Assembly: GCF_004208525.1 (NCBI RefSeq)
Contig: NZ_SGIT01000002.1
Span: 682,001 to 746,000 of the forward strand
Direction of reading: 5' to 3'
Source of the DNA: Sphingobacterium corticibacterium
GTDB taxonomy: Bacteria > Bacteroidota > Bacteroidia > Sphingobacteriales > Sphingobacteriaceae
DNA length: 64,000 nucleotides
A model generated the notes under the pieces. It did not search any database, was not told the origin of the DNA, and saw only the letters and a list, made by a program, of their open reading frames with translations. Shown here piece by piece: positions 53,242 through 62,984 of this stretch. The position numbers and the translations under genes were made by a program. Every line of letters starts with the position of its first letter. The stretch's first letter is position 1.

Positions 53242-55218
53242 TTAATATCCTGGATTTTGCATAGCTGATTTCTCTGCTGCTGTTAATGGTCGCCCATCTA
53301 CCTGGATATTATCCAAAAATCCTTGTGGAATCGGCCGCACATAATGTTTGTTTTCCTGTGGTCTGGCTTCATTATGAAACACTTCATTCCGCTTAATCAA
53401 CGTTTTCGTACGCGCCAAATCTTCCCAACGCATGAGTTCCCCCATGAGTTCACGCGATCGTTCGTTCAAGATAAACGCTATGAATTTTTCCTGATTAGAA
53501 TTTACACCCAGCACATCATAAAATTGATCTGTCGCATTCAAAATATCGGTCACTGAGCCCAAAACCATCTCACCTTCTGTCGCAACCGTCGTTTCTGCTA
53601 TATTATTTGACTCGTAGTAGGTATTTTTATCCGAATAAGATACAAATGCGGTTGCTGGAACAACGGAGTTATTCCTATATGCAACTCCACCATCTACATA
53701 GGCCGACCGATCCTCCCCTGCTTTATAAGCTGCACGTCTACGAATCTCGTTGATGTAAGGTAAAGCTTGGTCGTAGTTTTCCTGGCGTCCGTATGCTTCG
53801 GCGACGATAAGGTAAGTTTCCGCCAAACGAGCCAAAATACCATCCCGGTAACCAAACTGCGAAGCAACGGTATTACGGGATCCATCGGCAAACTTTGACA
53901 TCGTCACATACCGGCTTGCATCATAATTCCCGTGATTCCCTTTATAATCTTGGGAATTTCCGGCGAAGTAACGTACAAACATGTGGGGAGCACGACTTCT
54001 AATATTTGCAGCTGTGTAACGATCATCTCCCGCATCATTAACAATATATTTGATAGACACTTCACCTCCTAGGAATCTACGCTGATCAACCAACTCCGGA
54101 CTTGGTGCGTTTGATGCTTCCCATACGGGTGCCGCATTTGGATTGTTGCATAAATATTCTGTCTTAAAACTTTTCCAAAAGCGGGAATCGTTGATCCGGT
54201 CAAACACATCAATCGCATAATCAGACGTGCGTAGCCGCTGAAATTCTCTTCCACCCGGAATATCACGCTGCATGCCTGGTAGATTTTGATATACCGAGGG
54301 GTAATGCAAATGCACTTGGTTACCATATCTACCTATCGTTGCATCATTATTGGAAAATTGAGCCGCTAAAATAATCTCAGGTAGTGTTTCGTTGACATCG
54401 TTCGGCTTTGTATAATGCCACAAATCCCTAAAGTTTGGAGCTAGGCTGTGCGAACTTTGCTCAATCACTTCCCGTCCATATTTTATGGCTTGTTCTAAAT
54501 CCGCTTCACGGGTAGCACCGTTCCAATCTGCATATAATTCACTCGCCCGGAACAGGTATACTTTTGCTAAAAAGTGTGCTGCAGCCCATTTCGTAAGACG
54601 ACCTGTTTGGGCCCCGGAAGTAGGCAGCAGTTCATAGGCGTTTGTAAAATCTTCAATCACTTGATTGTACACTTCCTGTGCAGAGGCTCGAGTAAATTCA
54701 AGCTCCACCGTAGAAGAAGGTTCCAGTTTAATCGGAACACCTCCATACTGCTTCACTAATTTAAAGTAGTTGAACGCACGTATAAAATACCCTTCCCCTA
54801 AACGGATATCCTTGGTATCCTCGTTTTCATAAAATTCCGGTACATTTGCGATCACCGTATTCGCTGAGTTTATAGCACCATACATATTATCCCAAATCAC
54901 TTCCACTTCGCCTGTAAAACTATTAAAGTTGGCACTGTACGTTCCCCACATTTCTTTAATGCGGTCACCTCCAACCCAAAACTCGTCCGTTCCATAATTG
55001 GTAGACGCGTACGCCCATTCGTAGTTGAAATGAAACTTTAATGTTTGGTACATGCCCGTTACTAAGCCGTCAAGCCCCTCTGTGGTTTCAAAATCGGCCG
55101 TATTTCTTGCCGTAATCATCACCTCATCCAAGAAATCTTTTTTACAACCCTGCATACTTAAAAAAGGAACCGTCGCAAGCAGTAAATACGTATATTTATT
55201 TTTGACTATCTTCATCAT
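53242..55218 (-). CDS. SusD/RagB-type lipoprotein (pair 3)
   Basis: A start at 55218 gives 658 residues that begin MMKIVKNKYTYLLL and lead to the lipobox LSMQGC. The earlier Met at 55236 lies inside the SusC stop region and is less likely. Family strings are ANTVIANVPEFYENEDTKD, YFIRAFNYFKLVKQYGGVPI, WAAAHFLAKVYLFRASELYA, LARLAETYLIVAEAYGRQENY and LNERSRELMGELMRWEDLAR. It begins 7 bp after its SusC stop and is followed by a strong terminator. It is longer than SusD-1 and SusD-2 and may handle a larger or branched oligomer. Confidence 0.93.
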   Translation of the reverse strand: MMKIVKNKYTYLLLATVPFLSMQGCKKDFLDEVMITARNTADFETTEGLDGLVTGMYQTLKFHFNYEWAYASTNYGTDEFWVGGDRIKEMWGTYSANFNSFTGEVEVIWDNMYGAINSANTVIANVPEFYENEDTKDIRLGEGYFIRAFNYFKLVKQYGGVPIKLEPSSTVELEFTRASAQEVYNQVIEDFTNAYELLPTSGAQTGRLTKWAAAHFLAKVYLFRASELYADWNGATREADLEQAIKYGREVIEQSSHSLAPNFRDLWHYTKPNDVNETLPEIILAAQFSNNDATIGRYGNQVHLHYPSVYQNLPGMQRDIPGGREFQRLRTSDYAIDVFDRINDSRFWKSFKTEYLCNNPNAAPVWEASNAPSPELVDQRRFLGGEVSIKYIVNDAGDDRYTAANIRSRAPHMFVRYFAGNSQDYKGNHGNYDASRYVTMSKFADGSRNTVASQFGYRDGILARLAETYLIVAEAYGRQENYDQALPYINEIRRRAAYKAGEDRSAYVDGGVAYRNNSVVPATAFVSYSDKNTYYESNNIAETTVATEGEMVLGSVTDILNATDQFYDVLGVNSNQEKFIAFILNERSRELMGELMRWEDLARTKTLIKRNEVFHNEARPQENKHYVRPIPQGFLDNIQVDGRPLTAAEKSAMQNPGY

Positions 55219-55225
55219 CGTAAAT

Positions 55226-58200
55226 TTAAAATCCAATATTTAATCCAAAAACAACACCTCTATTAAAGATGGAACTACCGGTATCGGGGTCTATCCAATC
55301 GACTTTGGAATACAACAATCCCGGGTTCATAGCTTGTGCGTAGATACGTAGGTTAGCCAATTTGATACGATCTGTAAAATTTCGCGGGAGTGTGTAACCT
55401 AATGACACGTTTCGAAGTTTTATAAAACTACCGTCCTGATAATTCATGGCGCTTCTGTAGGGGTCACCCGAGAAGCTGTTATAATTCGGTGCCGGGTATT
55501 CGTCTGTTGGGTTATCCGGTGTCCAATAGTCTAAAACGCGTTGTGAGAAGCGTCCCTGTAAGGATTCTGCACCATTTTCAATCGTAAATCCCATTCGACC
55601 ATAGATAAAGAAATTAAGGTCGAAATTTTTATACGTAAAGGTATTTCCAAAACCAAAATTCCAATTTGGCGCCGAGTGGCCACGGATCTTCCTATCATTG
55701 TTTGCATCTATGACGTAGTCGCCATTTAAATCTTTCACTCGAATCGTACCCGGTGTGAATTCATGTCCATTGGCATTAAATTTCTCCATCTCCGCTAAAT
55801 CTTCCGGTGTATCTTGCCAAATACCTTCCTTCTCAAAATCATAATAGACAGCGATACGTTGGCCGATAAAGAGATTATTCCCCATATCATCCAATTTTCC
55901 ATTTTGCAATTCAACAATACGATCTTTGCTGTGTGTAAAATTGATGGTTGACTCCCAAGAGAAGTTTTCATGAGCAATATTCACCGTGTTCAGACTTATA
56001 TCAACTCCACGATTTGCAGATATTCCAATATTGTCCCAGGTAGTTGTAAAACCATTAATGGATGGTATAGCACGAGACATCAACAAATCTGTTGTTCTCG
56101 ATGTAAAGTAATCAATTGAACCAGATAAACGATTGTTTAGCAACGAAAAATCAACACCGTAGTTAATCTGCGCAGTCTTCTCCCAACCAAGTTCCTTGTT
56201 GGGCATCGGAAGTGGATTAGCGAGCGATGGATCACTATTTACATATCCGTCTTCTACAATGCCTCCCCAGGCATAATATAACGGCGTCAACATACCTAAT
56301 GTCATATAAGGATCAACAGCCGAATTTCCAGTGACACCAAATCCTACCCGTGCTTTCAAACTATTAATCCAAGTTTGATTTTCTAAAAAACTTTCCCGAT
56401 CTAATCGCCAGGCAACTGCCATTGAAGGAAAGACATCCCATTTATTACCAGCAGCTAATTGAGATGCACCATCCCAACGTAAGGAGCCCGTAAACAAATA
56501 TTTGCCATCAAAGTCATAGTTACCTCGAATCATATAAGACGTCAATTCGCTCTCCACAAGGTTCGACCCAAATCCCTGAAGTTGATCAACGGAGTTCAGC
56601 TGATACCACATCTGACTACTCCATGGCAGGTTATTTGCCGTCATGGTTGACGTTTCGGTTCTATTCGCAGTGGCACTCTGCAGCAACGTTAGCCCCACAT
56701 TGTGCTTATCAAATGATCGGTCGTAATAAATTAAATTATCCAGCGTCCAGGAGAAACGCATGGTTTGGTTCAATTGTGCATAGTTAGTTGAACCCGGTTC
56801 GCCAGCCCCCCTATTTACCGAATTGGCGTCCATATAACGTCCATTTCTGTTGTTATAATAATCTGGACCAAAATTAATCCTGTAACGTAAACCTTTAAGC
56901 GGTTCAAGTTCGGCGTATATATTTCCGAAGTTACGCCAGACATGCCTTTCATTTACATTAAAATCGGCCTCTAATATCGGATTCTGGATATTAACGTCAC
57001 CTCCCGGTAAATTGATGCGATTACCGTCATTATCAAATGGCACGGCATACGGAAGCATACCACGAGCCGCCATATATAGATTTCCCGGCCCGGTGGCATT
57101 TGTTGTTGCATAGCCATAATTTTGATCACCGAAAGTAGTATTGAGTACGGCTCCCATTTTAAACCAATCTTTTGGTTTGATATCTATGGTAAGCTTTCCA
57201 GAATAACGCTGATAATCCTGCCCCAGCTGTGTGCCATCTTGTTTTAAATACCCAAAGGAACCATAAGCCTGTACCGTTTCATTACCGCCACTGGCAGAAA
57301 CGATATGATCGTGGGTTACACCAGTTTTCGTTACATAGTTGCCCCAATCAGTCGTAGATACAAGACTCCCATCCCATTGTCCGTTTACCCAGCCTTTTTC
57401 GATATTTGACCAAGCGTACGGATCGCCGCCAAAAATCGCCTCATCACGCTCCTTATTCGGTTCGTCCGGATACTGCCCAATGAAACGATATGCGTTTCGT
57501 CTGAATTCAATATACTGTGGCGCATCCATCATTTCTGTGCGATCACGTAAGTTCTCGATAGTAGAAGTTAATGAATAGTTTAATGTCGTACGTCCTGCCA
57601 CACCTCGTTTTGTCGTCACGATAATCACCCCATTGGCTCCTCTGGAACCGTATATTGCCGTCGCGGAAGCATCTTTCAGCACATCAATACTCTCAATATC
57701 TTTCGGGTTTAAAAATTCGATACCGCCCGAGCTCAATGGCACACCATCAACAACATATAAAGGGGAATTTGAAGCTAATAGGGAGCGCTCTCCTCGAACA
57801 CGTATAGACCCCATTTCGCCTGGACGTTCGTTGGATGTTACATCAAGACCCGCTGCACGTCCCTGCAATGCCTGCAAGGGGTTCTGTACGGGCATTGCGG
57901 TAATATCTTCACTATTTATCGAAACAACCGATCCCGTCAAATCACTTTTCTTTACCACGTTATACCCCACAACCACCACTTCCTCGACCAGTTCACTTGT
58001 TGATTCCAACATTACGGACAATGTGCTTCTATTGTTAATATTTTGTTCTTGCGTTCCGTAACCAAGCATCGAGAATGTCAATATTCCCGTCGGTGGTGCA
58101 CTGATACTAAATGTTCCAGCATTAGTTGTCGTCGTCGCGACAGTTGTTCCTTTAAGCTGCACTGTAACCCCGGGTAATGAATTTCCTTCCGCATCCCGTA

Positions 58201-58324
58201 CTGTTCCCGTGATGGTCGTTTGGGCCCAGGCCGGAAGTATCAATAAACAGGTCATGCCGATCAACAAGAGATACCTACTCAGCACGTCTATCCTTCTCGT
58301 TTTCATCATTTTTTCCATGTACAT
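55226..58324 (-). CDS. SusC/RagA-type transporter (pair 3)
   Basis: 1032 residues. Signal peptide ending near PAWAQ, regulatory-like beta domain (TTITGTVRDAEGNSLPGVTV), TonB box EEVVVVGYNVV, plug (LQGRAAGLDVTSNERPG, PLYVVDGVPLSSGG, IDVLKDASATAIYGSRGANGV) and barrel ending VFGLNIGF. It starts its own unit: a terminator lies upstream and the paired CCTG site at 58460-58474 lies 27 nt before a -7 element. Several Met residues at the N-terminus (Met3, Met6, Met7) leave the exact start open. Confidence 0.95.
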   Translation of the reverse strand: MYMEKMMKTRRIDVLSRYLLLIGMTCLLILPAWAQTTITGTVRDAEGNSLPGVTVQLKGTTVATTTTNAGTFSISAPPTGILTFSMLGYGTQEQNINNRSTLSVMLESTSELVEEVVVVGYNVVKKSDLTGSVVSINSEDITAMPVQNPLQALQGRAAGLDVTSNERPGEMGSIRVRGERSLLASNSPLYVVDGVPLSSGGIEFLNPKDIESIDVLKDASATAIYGSRGANGVIIVTTKRGVAGRTTLNYSLTSTIENLRDRTEMMDAPQYIEFRRNAYRFIGQYPDEPNKERDEAIFGGDPYAWSNIEKGWVNGQWDGSLVSTTDWGNYVTKTGVTHDHIVSASGGNETVQAYGSFGYLKQDGTQLGQDYQRYSGKLTIDIKPKDWFKMGAVLNTTFGDQNYGYATTNATGPGNLYMAARGMLPYAVPFDNDGNRINLPGGDVNIQNPILEADFNVNERHVWRNFGNIYAELEPLKGLRYRINFGPDYYNNRNGRYMDANSVNRGAGEPGSTNYAQLNQTMRFSWTLDNLIYYDRSFDKHNVGLTLLQSATANRTETSTMTANNLPWSSQMWYQLNSVDQLQGFGSNLVESELTSYMIRGNYDFDGKYLFTGSLRWDGASQLAAGNKWDVFPSMAVAWRLDRESFLENQTWINSLKARVGFGVTGNSAVDPYMTLGMLTPLYYAWGGIVEDGYVNSDPSLANPLPMPNKELGWEKTAQINYGVDFSLLNNRLSGSIDYFTSRTTDLLMSRAIPSINGFTTTWDNIGISANRGVDISLNTVNIAHENFSWESTINFTHSKDRIVELQNGKLDDMGNNLFIGQRIAVYYDFEKEGIWQDTPEDLAEMEKFNANGHEFTPGTIRVKDLNGDYVIDANNDRKIRGHSAPNWNFGFGNTFTYKNFDLNFFIYGRMGFTIENGAESLQGRFSQRVLDYWTPDNPTDEYPAPNYNSFSGDPYRSAMNYQDGSFIKLRNVSLGYTLPRNFTDRIKLANLRIYAQAMNPGLLYSKVDWIDPDTGSSIFNRGVVFGLNIGF

Positions 58325-58429
58325 TTTATAAACTAGTTAACTTTCTTAAAATATTTTCCTTCCTACTAACATCGGTTTAAAAAGCGAGTCATTTTTTCAA
58401 TGAACCGTCTTTTCATTAGATTTATAGTG

Positions 58430-58474
58430 GCAAGTTATACAAACGGCATAATGGTGGCAACCTGCCGCATCCTG
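58430..58474 (-). promoter_or_regulatory. paired CCTG site and -7 element before SusC-3
   Basis: ACCTG (58460-58464) and TCCTG (58470-58474) are 10 bp apart. The proximal half is 27 nt before TAACTTGC (58430-58437, minus strand). The leader to the SusC start is about 100 nt. Confidence 0.7.
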
Positions 58475-58484
58475 TGTAGGGTAT

Positions 58485-58525
58485 TTATAAAACAAGAAGC
58501 CCATCTAACGATAGGCTTCTTGTTC
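58485..58525 (-). terminator. Rho-independent terminator after GH105/88
   Basis: AACAAGAAGCC (58491-58501) pairs perfectly with GGCTTCTTGTT (58514-58524). On the minus strand a T-rich stretch follows. It ends the GH106-GH105 unit. Confidence 0.85.
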
Positions 58526-58554
58526 ATGAAAACATTTAACAGTCAAGAAGTTCC

Positions 58555-59961
58555 TTAATATGTTTGTCCGTCTACTCCGAAAATTGCCGCATCTGTTTTC
58601 GGATCCGTCTCATAGTATTGAATAGCACTATCGTTCATTTTCGGATAGCTTTTCTTAATCAAGGTGATCATTTCTGCTCCTGCTAACAATGCTGGGCCAT
58701 ACCCATGTGCTGCATATGCATTTACCGGACGATGATAATAATAGGCCGGATCAAAAGCCATACCCGTACCTACACAGGTACCCTCAACTTGTCCTTTCGC
58801 ATTGATTTGGGTTGACACAGCGCTCCACCCCAATTGTGCTACCGGTCCGTAGGAAATAACATCCAACCAACCTTTGTTAATACCCCGAGCGATACAATAT
58901 ACATAGATTGCCGTGGCCGAAGTCTCTAGGTATGAATCATTTTTATCCAATAACTGATGCCAGAAGCCGGTACCCGATTGGTAAGGAGCAATACCCTCGA
59001 CATGCTTTTTATAAATATCGAGTATATCCGCTCTCTCCGGATGATCCAGCGGCAAGACATCAAGCACCTCGGTTAGCGTAAGCAGCGCCCATCCATTGGC
59101 ACGTGCCCAGTGAAAAGCAGGGTGGCTATCTGCGCTTTCGATCCAGCCGTGCATATATAAGCCTTTTTCCGGTACAAACATACGTTGTGTGAATTGCTTT
59201 ATCTGACGTACGGCTTCGTCGAAATACCGTTTCTCGCCGGTGTAACTCCCCATGTGAGCAAGTGCAGGGATACCCATGTACATATCATCCAACCACAGAC
59301 TATTCGCTTGCGGACGCATGCGGGCGAAGGTACCATCAGCCAAACGGTGTTCTTTATTTTCGATAAAGTCCATGTAATTATTGATCAATTCCTGGTAATC
59401 TACACCGGAATCCGTATGGCTAAATTTGACCATTGCGGCACACATGGCACCGGCATCATCCAATGAACCAGGAAATATCACCTGCCGAATTTGCCTATCC
59501 ACCACGTTATGTTCTTTGTGTAGACGTCGAAAATGTGGGGCCACTTCCGACAGAAAATTAAAGCGTTTCGCTACATATTCCCGGTATTTCGGATCTGCGG
59601 TTGCTTCCGCGGCCTCTAACATCGCTGCATAAGTCACTCCCCATTCATAACTCGCCAGACGAAAATCACCTTTTTCCAATTGGACATGTTCGTTCAGTTG
59701 TGTATAATCGGTAATTTCCTTTCCCGTTATGGTATCCAACACGCGGGTGGGGGTTTCTTCATCCAAATAAACAAATATCCGATCTAGGTTTTGTTTAATT
59801 TCCTCGGCAGTCCATTCTTTATAGGGTGTTGTATATTCTGGTGCCAACAGATGCAATGGTGTGTTGGAATCAGTTACTTTCGTCTCTTGTTTGGCCGTCT
59901 CCTGACATGACATCATCCCCAATATGGAAATGATCCCTATCGATAAATACGCTTTCTTCAT
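58555..59961 (-). CDS. GH105/GH88-type unsaturated uronyl hydrolase lipoprotein
   Basis: 468 residues, about 90 longer than the other two. The leader has a probable lipobox ending at Cys19 (MMSCQ), so membrane anchoring is likely. The (alpha/alpha)6 marks are PGSLDDAGAMCAAMVKF, SLWLDDMYMGIPALAHMG (Asp225/226), HWARANGWALLTLTEVLDVLP and YLETSATAIYVYCIARG. The conserved Asp pairs at 168-169 and 225-226 fit the catalytic region. It starts 13 bp after the GH106 stop, and the two enzymes plausibly work in turn, removing rhamnose and unsaturated uronate from RG-I oligomers. The exact substrate is open. Confidence 0.85.
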   Translation of the reverse strand: MKKAYLSIGIISILGMMSCQETAKQETKVTDSNTPLHLLAPEYTTPYKEWTAEEIKQNLDRIFVYLDEETPTRVLDTITGKEITDYTQLNEHVQLEKGDFRLASYEWGVTYAAMLEAAEATADPKYREYVAKRFNFLSEVAPHFRRLHKEHNVVDRQIRQVIFPGSLDDAGAMCAAMVKFSHTDSGVDYQELINNYMDFIENKEHRLADGTFARMRPQANSLWLDDMYMGIPALAHMGSYTGEKRYFDEAVRQIKQFTQRMFVPEKGLYMHGWIESADSHPAFHWARANGWALLTLTEVLDVLPLDHPERADILDIYKKHVEGIAPYQSGTGFWHQLLDKNDSYLETSATAIYVYCIARGINKGWLDVISYGPVAQLGWSAVSTQINAKGQVEGTCVGTGMAFDPAYYYHRPVNAYAAHGYGPALLAGAEMITLIKKSYPKMNDSAIQYYETDPKTDAAIFGVDGQTY

Positions 59962-59973
59962 ATAGTCATTAAA

Positions 59974-62838
59974 TCATTTTGTTATTCTTTTCAAAGGAAT
60001 TAAAGTTACCTTACCCGAAAGACCAGAGGCTGTTGGCTTCCAGTTTCGGGCAGAGAACAAACCGTCTTCTCCTCTATTTTCTGCGCGTCTAGCAGCAAAA
60101 TTGATATTATAAAATTTTCGCCAGCTTACGCCTTGCTTATCCATATAGGCAATACGATTGGCCATCAGATTAGAGACAGCAATTTTCAAGATATCGTTCC
60201 CTCGCAAGGCGTCTACCGATATTTCGAGTTCGTATGGTGCATTCAACAGCGTACCGATGTGCAGGTCATTCAAATAAACGGCAGCACTCTCGTCTACATT
60301 TTCCAAACGCAACAACCAAGTATCGGTACTTTCTGATAAGATCGGAATAGTGGTGCTGTATTCTGCCGTTCCCGAAAAATTTTCATAGTCTCCACCATAC
60401 GTAACCCAGGATTGAAGCTGCTCTGTCGCGATGCTTTCCGGCAAACTAGGCCCTCCCGTAACAAAATCAATCTTCCAGTTCGAGAGCGTAACGACATCGT
60501 CCAATGCTTCATAAAAAGGATACATCTCTCCGGTATAAACATCTTTAAATGTCTCTACAACAATCGATTCTTCGGGACGGATACTTACATATATGGCTGT
60601 ATTGCTTCCATTCGATTGGGTAAGTGCATATCCTTCAGCACCTGTCATCGGATTATATAATGCGGCCGAGGCATAATCAGCCTGTAGAGCAATCCATCCC
60701 TTAAACAATGTATCGGAGGTATTTTTGATAAAATAATAGTAGTTACCATCATCTTTAACACGACGAATCGATTGCAAACCATCGCTATAAAACGATTCAG
60801 GCTGAACGCCAGAATAGGTGACAAGCTCCGGGAGCTCTTCAGCAACTACCATTAATCCCTTTCCATAAGCCGCCATACGCCGGTTGCCTTCTTGTTTAAA
60901 CGTTAACTCGTTTTTCAGCTGTTCTATCTTCTGGGTTCCATCTATCTTTCCTCGCATACCCGGAGCGGCCTTTGGCAGATCTTTCACAAACAACAACGTT
61001 GCGCCCTCATTGGCCAAGTTAATGAGTTTTTCAAAGGTCTCAGCCGGCATAAGGGACGCTTCCGGAATTAAAATAGTTTTATAGCTATTCCCATGTGTAA
61101 GGAGCTGATTATTTTCGTAGGTAACATCCTGCAATTGTTGATCGGAAATAGCATCCCAGGAATATCCATTATCCGACAAATAATCTCCACAAACTTTGAG
61201 ACTGAGATCGTCAAATAAGGTATTGGAATGAAAGTGCTTCAGCATATTATTCCCTCGTTCTGACCAGTGGTCGGCAATATTAAAATAAACCAGTATATCA
61301 TTGGCTGGACGCCCTGCCTGCAGGAAACTTTGGGAACGGGCGACGTATTGGTTTAACGTTTTAAAATCGTCCCACAAACTATTGGTAGGCGCAAAATGTA
61401 CCGCCGCATAAAAAAGCCATCCTGGCCACATAGCTTCTTGTGGAGAATAAGCCGTACCATGATAAAAGATATGATTTACGCCAGAAAGAAACATGTTATC
61501 TACCGCATTCTTTACATCCCCCCAATTAGACTCAAAATGTTCATTAAGCCAAGTAGCCGATTCTGAAGAAATCAGTTTTTTACCCGTAACATGTGCAGCT
61601 GAGGCGGCACTTTTAAGGTTAACAATTTCGCGTCCCTCGATTTCGGGCACGTCACTGGCTGCGTATAAGTCCAACACATTTGCCGGTGAGCCGTGCGCTT
61701 GATTACGGATGCCTTTACCCTGTGCACTTGCCCATTTCTGCCATGGTTTGGTATAGTTTTCTAACAAAAGTTGACTTATCGTCCAACGGTAATCATATAT
61801 AATACGGCCGTTGATTTCCGCTGTATCTTGTCCTAACAGTGCAGGGATATAATTGCGCAAATCGTAGCCGTTCAGCTGCTGGAATGCTGTAAAGAAGTCC
61901 GGCGTCCAATTGGCTTCGCCATGGGCGTCGTCCACTTCATAGGAATCGTTAAAATAATACCTTAGATAGCGGAGATCATGATTTTTGAACGCTGTATCAA
62001 ACTTATCCAAATATCCGTCTAACGCTGATCTCGAGAAATGATCGATCACATTTCCTTCTCCTCCGGGACCAGCACGCTCCACCTGTTTACCATGCAGGCC
62101 TTCAAACAATGCACAAATCATCCATTCCCCAGCGGGAACTACCCACGTGAGCTTGCCCTCTTTTACCTGATCTGTCAGATCTATCGTTTCCGTAAAACCA
62201 TTTTGACCGGATTTATGTGCCGAAACCATCATAAGTGGTAATGACTCTTCAAAACGCACTTGGTCAAAAGCATATTCTTGTAAATCTCCATTGGTCGCCA
62301 GCGGTGCTTTAACATCGTTGATATCCAGCTTCTTTCCATCTTGCATACGCAGGATAGGTTTCTGGACATAATGAATGGATTCTGAAAACGTCTGTCCGCT
62401 TTTCACCTGAAAAACTTTAGAAGCCATATATTTACAGGCTGTTTCCTCATCTACCCAAGGTCCACCGAATGGCCATCCTGAGGCGTTAGCTAGATCTACA
62501 CCTAATCCAAGTCGCTCGGATTCTTTCAACGTATACACCAACTTCTCCGTCCAATCAGGAGAAAGAAAATCAATAAACTGTCCTTCTTCTCCTTTTACGC
62601 CATAAATCGGTGTTATTTCAACACCCCCCAATCCGGCTGCTTTGTATGATTCCAGTGATGCTGTTAGTCCTTGTTCCGTTACGGCGCTACCATGCCACCA
62701 CCAACGCGTCCAAGGTCTCATTTCCGACGTAATTTCCGGCCATGCAATTTTCCCTGTTTCTTTTTGCTGCTCGTTATTTTGTTCGCAACTCAGGAACACC
62801 GCTGTTAGACAAAGCGAAAAAAAAGTGACATATTTCAT
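59974..62838 (-). CDS. alpha-L-rhamnosidase, GH106
   Basis: 954 residues with a probable lipobox (VFLSC, Cys18). GH106 inverting enzymes remove alpha-L-rhamnose from pectins. Family strings are PWTRWWWHGSAVTEQGL, GLGGVEITPIYG, GLGVDLANASGWPFGGPW, YRWTISQLLLENYTKPW, NLKSAASAAHVTGKKLISSESATW (split here; about 400-423) and NHIFYHGTAYSP. A C-terminal beta-sandwich with DAAVYLNDLHIGTLLNAPYE-like text binds the end of the protein. Several acidic residues in the TIM barrel are expected to be catalytic, but I did not assign them. It is the first gene of its unit, behind a paired CCTG site. Confidence 0.92.
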   Translation of the reverse strand: MKYVTFFSLCLTAVFLSCEQNNEQQKETGKIAWPEITSEMRPWTRWWWHGSAVTEQGLTASLESYKAAGLGGVEITPIYGVKGEEGQFIDFLSPDWTEKLVYTLKESERLGLGVDLANASGWPFGGPWVDEETACKYMASKVFQVKSGQTFSESIHYVQKPILRMQDGKKLDINDVKAPLATNGDLQEYAFDQVRFEESLPLMMVSAHKSGQNGFTETIDLTDQVKEGKLTWVVPAGEWMICALFEGLHGKQVERAGPGGEGNVIDHFSRSALDGYLDKFDTAFKNHDLRYLRYYFNDSYEVDDAHGEANWTPDFFTAFQQLNGYDLRNYIPALLGQDTAEINGRIIYDYRWTISQLLLENYTKPWQKWASAQGKGIRNQAHGSPANVLDLYAASDVPEIEGREIVNLKSAASAAHVTGKKLISSESATWLNEHFESNWGDVKNAVDNMFLSGVNHIFYHGTAYSPQEAMWPGWLFYAAVHFAPTNSLWDDFKTLNQYVARSQSFLQAGRPANDILVYFNIADHWSERGNNMLKHFHSNTLFDDLSLKVCGDYLSDNGYSWDAISDQQLQDVTYENNQLLTHGNSYKTILIPEASLMPAETFEKLINLANEGATLLFVKDLPKAAPGMRGKIDGTQKIEQLKNELTFKQEGNRRMAAYGKGLMVVAEELPELVTYSGVQPESFYSDGLQSIRRVKDDGNYYYFIKNTSDTLFKGWIALQADYASAALYNPMTGAEGYALTQSNGSNTAIYVSIRPEESIVVETFKDVYTGEMYPFYEALDDVVTLSNWKIDFVTGGPSLPESIATEQLQSWVTYGGDYENFSGTAEYSTTIPILSESTDTWLLRLENVDESAAVYLNDLHIGTLLNAPYELEISVDALRGNDILKIAVSNLMANRIAYMDKQGVSWRKFYNINFAARRAENRGEDGLFSARNWKPTASGLSGKVTLIPLKRITK

Positions 62839-62904
62839 ATTATCGATGTTGCGTTATTCATCAGAACGGTTTATAATATTAAACTTATGACATCGTTGCC
62901 AGCT

Positions 62905-62949
62905 GCAATTTAAGGAAAGCATTTTATCGAGCTATCATGCCGTATCCTG
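62905..62949 (-). promoter_or_regulatory. paired CCTG-like site and -7 element before GH106
   Basis: TCATG (62935-62939) and TCCTG (62945-62949) are 10 bp apart. The proximal half is 27 nt before TAAATTGC (62905-62912, minus strand). The GH106 start is about 67 nt further. Confidence 0.6.
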
Positions 62950-62984
62950 TGCAAGGGTAATAGAAATTAATCGAATATTCAATG

